A stretch of 64,000 bases of DNA from assembly GCF_022965805.1 (NCBI RefSeq), contig NC_133103.1, positions 33,389,281 to 33,453,280 on the forward strand, given 5' to 3'. The notes below the pieces were generated by a model, which saw only the letters and a list, made by a program, of their open reading frames with translations, searched no databases and was not told where the DNA came from. Made by a program: the position numbers and the translations under genes. Source of the stretch: Primulina eburnea (Eukaryota; Streptophyta; Magnoliopsida; Lamiales; Gesneriaceae). Positions 23,263-34,117 of this stretch are shown piece after piece (position 1 is the stretch's first letter; each line of letters opens with the position of its first letter).

Positions 23263-24564
23263 TGAGAATAAATCCCAGTATAAAATATGGTAAGCATGTA
23301 TAGAAACAATCTAAATCATAAAACATGTTATCATTATCATATTCAAAAGTAATAGATTTCATAATCTATGAAATCAAATCAAAATAAGCATGCAACTCAA
23401 TTCAGATAAACATGCAATTTAAATCAAATCATATAAACATGTTGTCATAACTGAAAGCAATAAACATGGGTTTCATAGTCTATGAAACCATATCTATAAA
23501 CACATGCAGTTCTAGTCAAATCATGTCTAGACTTGACTCAACTATAACTCTAGGGATCCCGGTGTGAATAAGACGATCTATCACCTACCCTACCAATCGG
23601 GGTGACGGTACGTCTTATACCTAGACTTCGGTCTGATCTATATCCACATTTACAATAGGAGATTGATCTTCTCCTACGCTGTGATACCACCGAACGTCTA
23701 GAAGTTTGACTGTTTCTCTCTCCTATCTTAAATGCAATGAATAACAATCTTTAAACAAAGCATAATCATATCAAAATATAACAAGAATTTAGTATGTGAT
23801 TTTGTTGGGAAACTCAAATAGGATCTTATTTGAGTTGTATCTTCCCGAATATCACATGCATTATACCTTTGTCGTTCCGGTCTGACGAAGACGAAGTCTC
23901 GAAGTCAAATCTGTCCATATCAATCTGATAATGACAAGTCACATAAATACAATATCAGTATATATCTCGGTTCAGAATCTGTTCTGATCAATACTCAATT
24001 CAGTATACAATCTGATCAATGTTTGAACAACATACAATCTGATTCATGTCATTGATATCACAATATAATTGAAATCATATCTGTATCTGATTAATCTAAA
24101 GCACTACTGAATCTGATCACTATCAATTTACTGATGTTTCAACGGCATTCAATACAATCTGAATAACCCCGTCAATCTGAACATCACAAATATAATACTT
24201 GAACTCATAATCTCAACGATAACACAAATCTGATATCGAATCTCCGTCAATACCTTTCAAAAATCATAACAATTACAGAAACAGTCTGTTCTTTAATCTG
24301 ACTTCAATTCTACAATGTCTACAGTAGTAGAAACACCATATCTGAATCATATTCAGTTCTGACAATATCATATTTTCAAAACATCTCAAAACGTAACAAA
24401 ACTTACGTCCTTGTGTAGCTCGTGGCGAAAGGAACTCAGAACTGCAGTCGAATTTGTATTCTGACGGGCGGATTTCTCACAATCGCAACTTTAAAATGCG
24501 TAAGGATTTTTCTCTCAAAAGCCTCGCCTCTTTCTGAATTTTCTGAGGAATTAACGTGCCATTC

Positions 24565-24880
24565 ACTTATATATATATTGCAAGCAATTCTAGAAACGTG
24601 TCTTATTTTTCAGCAACCACGCATGACCGCGGGTGCGGTGTATTCAGCAGCGCGGGTGCGCTCATGCTTCGGCATGCTTATCATTTTCTAAAATGCACGA
24701 CCGCGGGTGCGGTACATCTTAGACCGTGGGTGCGGTACCATCACCGTGGGTGCGGTCTTGTTCTTACCGCGGGTTTGGTCTTGGTTGCACCGCGGGTGCG
24801 GTGATGCTTCGGCCTCACCTTCCAAAATTCCATTTTTAATGACCGCGGGTGCACTCCTGTTCTGGGCGCGGGTGCGGTCT
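24565..24880 (-). promoter_or_regulatory. U3 promoter of LTR D: GC-rich array plus TATA box
   Basis: About nine copies of ACCGCGGGTGCGGT or variants (24624-24878) precede, on the minus strand, a TATATATATA near 24577-24568. Same order as in element C. Confidence 0.5.
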
Positions 24881-24996
24881 TGCAAACCTTATTTTCTCAT
24901 GTCTTTTCTTCCCTCATTGCATGTCATGCATTCTCATATCTTCCGAGTCTCTCGTTAATGATGATTAATAAGCTTGGTTTATCAATTCTATAATTC

Positions 24997-25708
24997 CATC
25001 CAAGCACCGATCGTCCATGACCCTAACCTTCCCTGGACCACGCCCAGACCAAGCCCAGACCAACCCAGGCCCTGGAACCCAAGCACGAAGCCTCTAAACT
25101 CAGAAGAAACAAGGTGCGCGAGATGTGCTTCTTAATGATTTCAGCTTCTTCTCTCGAGCCAGCTGCGACCCAGCCGCACCAGCCCCTAGCCCGACCCCTG
25201 CCCATTATCCTTAGACCCTATAGGACCTACCTAACTTGCCCAAGCCCCAACAGCAAGCCCCTGAATCGCGCTACAACCCTGCACAGAACAAGAGCTGCGC
25301 ACGCCTCCTCTCGCAACTGCTGCTATTTTTTTCTTGGAGGTTCTTACTCAGGCCACCAACGTGCCCAGCCCTTCCTAACCCTCACGGGACAATCCTAAGG
25401 CACCATCTAGACCACATAGCCCAGCCCCATACTGAGCCACCCTCTGAAATCTCTCGGCCCCTCTTGATCACGCGTGGGAAGAGTCCTTTCACGCAAGGAC
25501 TCTTCTCCAAACACCTAGCGCTAGTCCTAACCCTCCGAGGACCCTTCTTAGGACATAACCATGATTTCCTTAAAAACTCTCGGCCCTTAAACTGATTTCC
25601 TTCCTACGGTTCCAGCTTGTTTGATCCTTGTATTCAGTATGTTTTGGTGTCTTATGACTCCATGAAATCGTGTAAAACATGGCCTTTTTTAATCCTATAC
25701 ATGGCAGC
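24997..25708. other. Unassigned C-rich segment
   Basis: No gene is supported. The first 570 bases are strongly C-rich and G-poor on the plus strand (many CCCAGACC, CCTAACC and AGCCCC words), unlike everything around. Open frames at 25114-25398 and 25236-25595 are low-complexity Pro/Ser-rich and do not look coding. From 25590 the composition becomes AT-rich. It may be a fragment of another LTR or leader. Confidence 0.3.
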
Positions 25709-27751
25709 TGAAAGGGATCGATTTTATGGTGCCCGAATGCGCAACGGAAGCAACAAAATTTCGATTTTTACAATAAAAATTCGAGCACCACTATACTAGT
25801 GTGTAGCATATACAAAAACACAAAAATGACATTCATAGTGTGTTTAGAAATGTACCTATCAATCTTAAAAGATTGATGATGGCTCCAACTAAGGTGTAAA
25901 CACCTTAGATTTTGAATGACAAGACAATCTTCAAGCTTCCTTTGAGCCCACCTTGCTCAAATATTAAGCCCACCACCAACTAGCTAGAACCACTCTAATT
26001 TTGCACTAAAAAACTAGAGCATTTTTCTTTGGGAAGTGTATTGTTTCCTCAACAATTGAAGAACGAAAATTGGGAGAGAATGTTGAGAATCAAATTTCGG
26101 CTATAAAGGGTGGGAGGAGAGAAGGGAGACTTTTCTTGGTGCTTGAAAAAGTGATTGTATGTCCCAAAGGCATGCCATGCCTTGGATGTGTAAAAAGTTG
26201 TCTCCCAACCCTTCACCTCCCATGCATGCTTTCCTATTTGGGCTTGTAACAATTACAAGGCCCATGGACTTTAATTTAATTGTCTCAAACATATTTGAGC
26301 CATTTAAACCTTACTTGATATTACTCAAGTCACTAGTCGAATAATTATTTCACTATTGGGCTCTACAAGACCCAATATGATTTAATTAATTCAACACTTG
26401 AATTAATTTAATTATTTGGACTCTACTAGTTCCACTAGTGTTTAATTAATTCAACACTTGAATTAATTTAATTTAGTCCATAATAATGTTTATGAAAATC
26501 ACAATTTTCAAATACATTATTTATTTGGCCAACTTTTAATTTAGGAACACTTCCTCAAATTAAAAGTTACATTCTCCTCATAGAAGTCATACTTCTATTT
26601 TTCCTTACGCTTATAAACTTCTTTATAAGCCGTTCAACACATTGAACTATTTTACTTCTCAACGGGATCTAGAAAGCTAGCACTTGTGTGGCCCTCAATG
26701 GTTCATTGATACAACTAGTCGTGGGTTCACATCTCCATGTGATTCGGACTAAACATGTCCTTATATGAGCATACCCCAATTGCTCCATTCTTACTTATCA
26801 ACTCCTTGATAACAAGAATGTCAGAACTCAAGTCTGATAGTACCCAACCAATCATGTTAAACGCCTAGCTGCATCGCTTACATGATTCCCTAAGTATCAA
26901 GTGATAGTTCTTGCAAGAACCATTAAATTATGGTTAGCGTACAGTACGGTCCCTTCAACTCATATATCCCGACTGATTCGACAACCATTGGTTTATCAAG
27001 AGTTGTCAATGAATCGATACTATGTGTCATGTTGTTACATCGATGGTGTAATCTATGCAACCCCTTCATAATTACCACCATAATCTGATCAAAGATTTCA
27101 TACTACATACACATAGGATATTCATACCCGAAGGTAAGCGGTGAATCCCCGATTACAATGCATCGACTCCTATATGTTTCGACAAAACACCCAACCTTGC
27201 CACCTGATGACCCCTTGAGAGTCGGTAAACAAGTCAAAGTGTAATGCTAGCACATAGAGTCTCAATGTTGTCCCGGGTCATAAGGACTAATGGTGTACAA
27301 TCATAAACTAGGACGATTCCACTCGATAAGTGAGAACCACTTCGAAAGTCCTTTATGGAGGGTTGTTCAGTGCACTCTACCAGGAGCACCTATCTGCATG
27401 TTCGGACATCACAATGTCCCCTACCAATGAAACATGGTACTCACATCGCAGATACTAGTCTCGAACTCGAGCGGCCTATATCCTTCTTAGCGGCGGCTGA
27501 ATCGACTAGGAACTGTTTAGAATATACAGTATTCCAAATATGAGTTTCATGATACTCATCATATGAGCATCTCATATTCTTTCTACTATTTGTATAATCA
27601 AGGGCTTTATCTATGCAACTAACATGGGTATACAGATAAAGATGTGCCAAAATAATAATTTCAAATATTATTAAAATAAAGATCGTTTATACGTAGAGTT
27701 TCATTGTGAACACTCGGCCAACACTTGGCTCGACGGGCACCTATTCTAACA
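25709..27751 (-). repeat. 3' LTR of element F1
   Basis: The plus strand starts TGAAAGGGATCG and ends TATTCTAACA, 2043 bp. It is related over its length to the F-family LTRs at 34118, 37213 and 44967. The neighbouring ATCTCCCACTTGC at 27752 is the complement of the polypurine tract. Confidence 0.88.
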
Positions 27752-27753
27752 AT

Positions 27754-29140
27754 CTCCCACTTGCACTAGAGCCAACTACCCATATGCTTCAAACCCATTG
27801 ATTCGCGATGCTTCTCGAATAATGGTCCAGGTAAAGGCTTAGCTAGTGGATCAGCAACATTATCTGCGGAGCCGACTTTGTCGATCGACACTTCTCCTCT
27901 TTTCACAATCTTTTGGAGGATGTGGTACTTTCTCAATACATGTTTGGACTTCTGATGAAACCTTGGCTCCTTTGCTTGAGCTATAGCTCCCGTGTTGTCA
28001 CACAACACCGGGACAGGAGCAATTCCATTTCGAATGACGTTTAACTCTTGGACGAAATTCCATATCCAAACACCTTCTTTGCTGTATCTGATGCAACAAT
28101 GTATTCGGCCTCTGTGCTGGAATCCGTAGTACTATCTTGCTTGGAACCCATCCAAGAGACAGCAGCACCATTGAGCATGAATACAAACCCAGAGGTTGAC
28201 TTCGAGTCATCGATATTTCTTTGGAAGCTAGAGTCGGTATAGCCTTCCAATTTCACTTCTCCACCCCATAGTCCAAGAACAATATTGGTCCTTCTCAACT
28301 ACTCTAGGATGTATTTCACAGCTTTCTAGTGTGGAAGACCAGGGTTCGATTGATATCTACTCACTACACTTAGTGCGAAAGCCACGTAAGGACGTGTAGA
28401 TATCATCCCATACATGATGCTACCAACTGCAGGTGCATAAGAAATGCTTGTCATCGCCGCTATCTCTGCATCAGTCTTGGGAGACATAGACTTGGATAGG
28501 GACATGCCATGACACATTGGTAGATGTCCTCTCTTGGACTCATCCATCGAGAACCGCTTCACGATGGTATCAATGTATGTGGATTGGGTGAGACCAAGCA
28601 ATCTTCTCGATCTATCTCTATAGATTATGTATTCCCAATACAAAAGATGCTTCACCCAAGTCCTGCATCGAGAACTTACTTGCTAACCATATTTTAGTTG
28701 ATTGCAACATTCCTACATCATTCCCAATGAGTAGAATGTCATCAACATAAAGCACCAGGAATGTCACAGCACTCCCACTGACCTTCTTAAACACACAGGG
28801 TTCCTCAGGATTCTTGGTAAAACCAAACTCTTTGATTGTACTGTCGAATATGAGGTTCCAACTCCTAGATGCCTGCTTTAGACCGACCATAAATAGATCT
28901 CTGAAGTTTGCATACCATATGCTCACTTCCGACAGATGTAAACCCTTCGGGTTGAGATATGTAAATCTCTTCCTTAATATCCCCATTAAGAAAGGCTGTC
29001 TTGACATCCATCTGCCATATCTCATAGTCATACCATGCAGCTATGGCTAGCAATATCCTTATGGACTTGAACATTGCAACTGGAGAAAATGTTTCCTCAA
29101 AGTCAACTCCTTGTCTTTGAGTATATCCTTTTGCAACCAA
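27754..29140 (-). pseudogene. F1 reverse transcriptase and RNase H, frameshifted
   Basis: RT parts are readable in frames 29140-28865 ([20 protein letters not shown]), 29031-28618 (YVDDILLIGNDVGML) and 28655-28326 (SIMYGMISTRPYVAFALSVV). RNase H appears in 28298-28041 (YTDSSFQRNIDDSKSTSGF; STEAEYIVASD) and 28008-27766 (LCDNTGAIAQAKEP; DPLAKPLPG). At least three frame changes separate them. It keeps the segment SISYAPAVGSIMYG that F2 has lost. Confidence 0.88.
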
Positions 29141-29143
29141 TCG

Positions 29144-30430
29144 CTACTTGAAGGTCAATACATTCCCATCCGCCCCAAGTTTCCTCTTGTAAATCCATTT
29201 ACACCCTATGGGAACAATTCCCTCAGGTGGATCCACGAAATTCCACACTTGGTTCGAATGCATGGAATTCATCTTAGATTCCATTGCTTCAAGCCACTTG
29301 GATGAATCGGCATCAGATAACGCTTCCTTGAAGGTCCTTGGATCACATCCATGGTTAGGCTCATCATGGCCCTCTTCAAGAAGCAGGCCATACCTCATAG
29401 GTGGTCTCGAGACTCTCTCGGATCTTCTAGGAGCTTGTATTTCCTCTCTTGGCTCTTCGGGTGTGGGTTCTATAATTGTGGGTGTCTCTCGAACCTCTTC
29501 GAGTTCTATCATCTCCCCTTTTCTATCCAATAGAAATTCCTTTTCCAAAAGTTTTGCATTCCTAGAAACAAACACCTTTGTTTCTTAGGGATGATAGAAG
29601 TAGTATCCAACCAAATTCTTTGGATATCCCACAAAGTAACATAAAATGGTTCGACTATCCAATTTATCTCCCACTACCTGCTTCACTTAAGCAGGGCACC
29701 CCCATATTCTAAGATAAGAATATTTGGGTGGCTTACCCATCCATATCTCATATGGTGTCTTGTCAACTACCTTTGAATGGACATTTTTCAACAACAGTGC
29801 CGCTGTCTCAAGCGCATATCCCTAAAAGGATGGCGGCAACTCCGCGAACCCCATCATAGACCGAACCATGTCCATCAAAGTCCGGTTACGACGCTCCAAA
29901 ACACCATTCAACAGTGGTGTAGCGGGCGGAGTCCACTGCGAGAGAATCTCATTCACTCTAAGATACTCTTGCAACTCGGTACTCAAGTACTCACCACCTC
30001 GATCCGATCGAAGTGTCTTGATGCTTCATCCCAACTGTTTCTCTACTTCACTTCTGAATTCTTTGAACATTTCAAAGGCTTCAGACTTGTATTTCATCAA
30101 ATACACATACCCGTACCTCGAAAAGTCATCGGTAAAGGTGATGAAGTAGGCATGTCCATGCTTAGTGGTGATGCTAATCGGACCGCTCACATCGGTATGG
30201 ATCAAATCCAATAACCCTTTGGCTCTCTCCACATGGTCCTTAAAGGGAATTTTGGTCATCTTTCATTTCAGACAGGATTCACAATTCGTGAGAGCATTAA
30301 TATCAGACATATCAAACATGCCTACTTCCACTAGCTTGTTCACCCTTCTTAGGGAAAAATGTCCTAATCGAGCATGCCATAATTGTGACGAATTTAGAGT
30401 ATCTTGTTTTCGCTTGCTTGTTGTTGTTAT
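29144..30430 (-). pseudogene. F1 integrase and linker, frameshifted
   Basis: The frame 29575-29144 is the linker and RT start (PRRSERVSRPPMRYGLLLEE; WKWIYKRKLG region). The integrase core is read in 30259-30026 (GLLDLIHTDVSGPISITTKH; FTDDFSRYG), with the rest in other frames up to 29580. The Tyr codon that is a stop in F2 (GYYF-Tyr-HP) is intact here, but a stop follows three codons later. Confidence 0.82.
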
Positions 30431-30433
30431 AGC

Positions 30434-31346
30434 TTAGACATTGTTTAGTGGAATATCTTGCAATTTTAAGTTACAGAGATCATTTTCAAGTTCACCAGTA
30501 CCAATTAAACATTCATTCTTGTAAATGTTGCAAACACTTTTGCTAAATAAACAAGAATATCCATATTTATCAAGCATAGAAATGGAAATAATGTTTTTCA
30601 CCAATTCAGGTACAAACAAAACATCTCTTAACATTAACTTAAAATCATTGTTCAACAATAAGTAAACATCTTCTACGGCCTTGGCAGCAACTCTTGCTCC
30701 ATTGCCATTCTCAAGAAGGTCTCACCTTCACTAAGCCTTCTACTTCTTCCCATCACCTGTAACTCATTACAGAGATGTGAGCCACAACCGGTATCTAATA
30801 CCTAAGAAGTAGAGTTAATTGAAATGTTACCTTCAACGTAGAACATACCAATTACAAAACCTTTCTGGGCAAGATATTCTCTGCAGTTACGCCTCCAATG
30901 TCCATGCTTCTTGCAGCAATGACATATGTCAACAGTCTTGTCAGGCTTTACTGGTATGGCTGCCACAGCGGGACTCGGACATTGCCTCTTCAAGGGCACG
31001 TTCTTCTTTGGACGCTGGAAAGAACGTTTCTTTCCCTTCCCAGGTGGACCAGTCTTCGTACCAGATAAAGAGCCCACATAAAGAACCGACTTCTCATCTT
31101 TCATAGAAGCCTGCATATAACACTTGGCTTTCAAGTCATGGTCACATCATTCCTTGTAAGTCTGCAATCCTCAGGAGTGCAGTCAGTCAGAGCCTCAACA
31201 TGGGGCGACTCAGTAAGTGTATATGCTATCCTTTGCGAATTCAAGACGATTTTCAGGTTTCTTAGCCAATTGAGGTAATTAGGTCTGGTTAATACGTGTT
31301 TGTCGAGTATTAAATATAGCGAATTTCGAATCGAAGACATTGTCAA
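30434..31346 (-). pseudogene. F1 gag and protease, internally deleted
   Basis: The gag start (31346-31131) is open to the LTESP region. The frame 31134-30802 continues with the basic linker and the zinc knuckle CHCCKKHGHWRRNC. Compared with F2, the stretch between QASMKD and EKSVLY lacks about 124 residues. The protease region is damaged and the frame 30658-30434 holds the pre-integrase part (DVLFVPELVKNIISISMLD). Confidence 0.8.
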
Positions 31347-31518
31347 AAAGTATTGAAAAGTAAACAGATAAATGTTAATGACTATTTTAAAATATTTAGT
31401 ATGATATGAAGTGTAATGCCTGAGACTTAATTACTGTAATCATACGTTGATTAATGGACATGATTGAGGTTATACGAACTTGAAATGAAGAAGCAGGACA
31501 TCTTTACATTATTAGCCA

Positions 31519-31658
31519 AGATGTTGGACTGAACATCTCAAGATGTTGGACTAAACGTCTCGAGATGAGATGTTGGACCGAACATCTTAAGATATTGGAC
31601 TGAACATCTCGAGATGAGATGTTGGACCGAACATCTCATGATGTTAAGCCGAACATCT
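31519..31658 (+). repeat. Six tandem copies of a 20-bp inverted repeat in LTR G
   Basis: Units AGATGTTGGACCGAACATCT (or near-copies) begin at 31519, 31541, 31568, 31590, 31617 and 31639. Each unit has seven-base arms AGATGTT/AACATCT around GGACCG. Spacing alternates between 22 and 27 bases. The array lies directly before the GC-rich motifs and the TATA region. Confidence 0.75.
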
Positions 31659-31890
31659 CGCACCCGAGCGGCAGAAAAGAACCGCCCGAGCGCTAATTTT
31701 ACTTCTTGGACATAATGTTTGGCGCCCGAGCGGTAGAATATTACCGCCCGAGCGCCAGGAGATGTTCAACCGAGTATCTCGACAGAAATTGCCGCGCCCG
31801 AGCGGTAACTTATGACCGCCCGAGCGCGAGTCATGCAGAACAAAAACAAGACATTTGGCTTTAATTGTGCAACGTGTATGTGTATATGTG

Positions 31891-31921
<31 letters not shown>

Positions 31922-31926
31922 ATACC
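31659..31926 (+). promoter_or_regulatory. GC-rich motif pairs and TATA region of LTR G
   Basis: Three pairs of a GCGCCCGAGCGGTA / ACCGCCCGAGCGC type motif lie at about 31661-31696, 31731-31756 and 31793-31828. They are followed at 31892-31924 by an uninterrupted TATATA run. This is the arrangement seen in element C but with a different GC-rich word. Confidence 0.5.
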
Positions 31927-33205
31927 AGCCTATATTCCTTCAGAAACGGAAAAGGGAAGGATTAGCTGGGGAAAAGCTTTAAGGGTCCTTCGACACTTAT
32001 TTTGTAAGTTACGAGAAATCCGTCCGTCTGTTTTTGAATCCGACTTCAGTACTGTGTTCCTATCAACGCAGGCTAAGCTGAAACCCTTCGAAAATTCAGC
32101 AAAAATCGAGAAAGGGTCTGAGGAATTGTGTTGAAAATCCTTACGCCTTTGAGAAATCCGTCCGTTAGATTTTGAATCCGACTTCAGTATTGAGTTCCTA
32201 GCAACGTAGGCTACAACTGGACGTAAGTTTTACTACGTTTTGACATGTTTTAGAATTATGATATTGTCAGAATTGAATGGAACTCATATATGTTGTTCTT
32301 GACATATTAGACATCATAGAATCGAAGTCAGATTAAGAAACGGACTGATTATGGAATTGTTACGATTTTCTAATTATATTGTTTTGAAATCGGACAGATT
32401 TGGATGATGAATGAATTACAGATTGTAATAGATATGAGTTATGATTTGTAATTGATGTCTATTGATTTGGTATTGACGGCGATACTGAGATTGTACCGTT
32501 ATGCCGTTGATTTTTAATTAAATCAAGATTTATCAGATTGTTATTGATTTGAAAGGTATATTGATATGAGATTATTGATATTGTCATTGCCAGACAGACT
32601 GTGAATTCAGGACTTCGACTGAGCCAGAAACCGACGAAAGAAAGGTATAAGTCAATGTGGTATTGGGAGATCGACTTGAGTCGGATTAGACATGAGTTTC
32701 CCTAAATCACATACTTTACTTTATTGCATTGATATTTGCATTGATTTGACTGATGTACTTGTTTTCTTGAGTTATAGATAGCAGGTATCAGATGAGTAAT
32801 CTTGTGACAAAAGTTCCTGATAGTGGTGGAATCGCCACGGGAACATTGCACGATGTCTCAAGATAATGATATTAGTGATAGAGCTACAGTCCATGACGGA
32901 TAGGTCAGGACACCAGATGTTGGTTATATCGAGTAATTAGGATTGGAATTCTTCTATTACGGAATTCGATATAGGAACACCATATTTGGTTATATCGAGT
33001 AATAGGAACAGAGTTCCTTCTATTACGGAATTCGATATAGGAACACCACATTTGGAAACTGGGATCCCTAGACTAGGATTGAGTCTAGTCTGAATGATTG
33101 TTCATGTTTCAGATTTTGATACATATTACTGTTACCTGATTACATGCTTTATATTTGTTTATATGATTGCATGTTTCGTTGATTTATACTGGGATTATAT
33201 TCTCA

Positions 33206-33253
33206 CCGGAGTTATCCGGCTGTTGTCTTGTCTGTATGTGTACATGACAACAG
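33206..33253 (+). promoter_or_regulatory. Conserved double stem-loop in LTR G
   Basis: CCGGA-GTTA-TCCGG is followed by CTGTTGTC (from 33219) pairing with GACAACAG (33246-33253). Confidence 0.5.
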
Positions 33254-33537
33254 GTGGGACAGGATCAGGGTCCAGGAGATGAGGAAAGATCGTGATTAGA
33301 GTGGAGGCTCCGGACTTGGATTAGAGATAGGGTTGGACACTTGACATTAGTTGTTAAACCTTAGTTTATTTTGAATGCATGCAGTACATGACATGTACAT
33401 TATTTTATACTGAGTTGTATATGAGTTTGATTTCACAACGTTCCGCATTTTAAAAAAAAAATTTTAGACCCTGTTTTATAATTGATTAATTAGTCCCAAT
33501 GATGCTTAAGAACATGATTAGCGTCCGGGTCCCCACA

Positions 33538-34117
33538 GCAATCTTGGAGAAATCTGAAATGAAACGACGATAATAACCCGCCAAACCAAGGAAACTGCGT
33601 ACCTCTGATACAGTGGTAGGGATAGGCCATTTTTGAATCGCCTCTATCTTCACAGGATCAAAAGCTATCCCATCCTTCGAAACAACATGGCCTAAGAACG
33701 AAATCTGCTCCAACCAGAACTCACATTTCTTCAGCTTAGCATACAACCTCTTCTCTCTCAGCAACTGAAGAACAACTCTGAGGTGCTCTGCATGAAGCTC
33801 TCTGGTCTCGGAATAGATCAAGATGTCATCGATGAAAACAACGACGAAGCTATCCAAATAAGGCTTGAACACACGGTTCATCAGATCCATAAAGAATGAA
33901 GGAGCATTGGTCAGACCAAAAGACATGACAAGAAATTCATAATGACCGTACCTGGTCCGGAACGCCGTTTTAGGGATATCAGACTCCCTAACCTTCAACT
34001 GATAATAGCCAGATCGTAGATCAATCTTCGAGAATACTATAGCCCCATGCAGCTGATCAAACAAATCATCTATCCGTGACAACGGATATTTATTATTGAT
34101 AGTCACTTTGTTGATAT
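33538..34117 (-). pseudogene. H reverse transcriptase, second part
   Basis: It continues the RT from the first part at 36270 after removal of the solo LTR. Motifs: [40 protein letters not shown], active site [11 protein letters not shown], and [11 protein letters not shown]. The frame is intact to [14 protein letters not shown] and is then cut by LTR G. Confidence 0.88.

Larger units (their letters stand above)
22981..24996 (-). repeat. Truncated gypsy-type LTR D
   Basis: On the minus strand this LTR ends CCCCACA at 22981. Its start is missing: after a stretch matching the end of the element C LTR, the sequence leaves the family at 24996 before the expected CGGGCATTACA. It resembles the C LTR but is clearly divergent. 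No coding region is attached. The abutting TSD of B shows that B landed exactly at the junction of A and D. Confidence 0.8.
25709..31411 (-). mobile_element. Element F1: Ty1/copia element, broken, 5' LTR lost
   Basis: Read on the minus strand: truncated leader (31411), gag, protease, integrase, RT, RNase H, purine tract, 3' LTR (27751-25709). It belongs to the same family as F2. All domains carry frameshifts, and about 370 bp of gag are deleted. The leader is cut at 31411 by LTR G, so no second TSD can be found. Confidence 0.88.
31412..33537 (+). repeat. Lone gypsy-type LTR G
   Basis: It starts TGTAATGCCTGAG and ends GGGTCCCCACA, 2126 bp, plus orientation. No PBS follows and no purine tract precedes. 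Left flank is the leader of F1 (TGAAG at 31407-31411), right flank is pol of H (GCAAT at 33538-33542), so the flanks carry no matching duplication. A recombination product of two LTR copies is the simplest explanation. Confidence 0.82.

Noticed and set aside
24422..24885. Several overlapping open frames in LTR D
   Set aside because: They are shadows of the GC-rich array; no domain and no consistent frame between related LTRs.
25250..25560. CCTAACC / CCCTAACC words as interstitial telomere repeats
   Set aside because: Only isolated words of irregular spacing; plant telomere repeats would be tandem CCCTAAA units.
25114..25595. Pro/Ser-rich open frames in the C-rich island
   Set aside because: Low-complexity translation caused by base composition; frames overlap and neither is better than the other.
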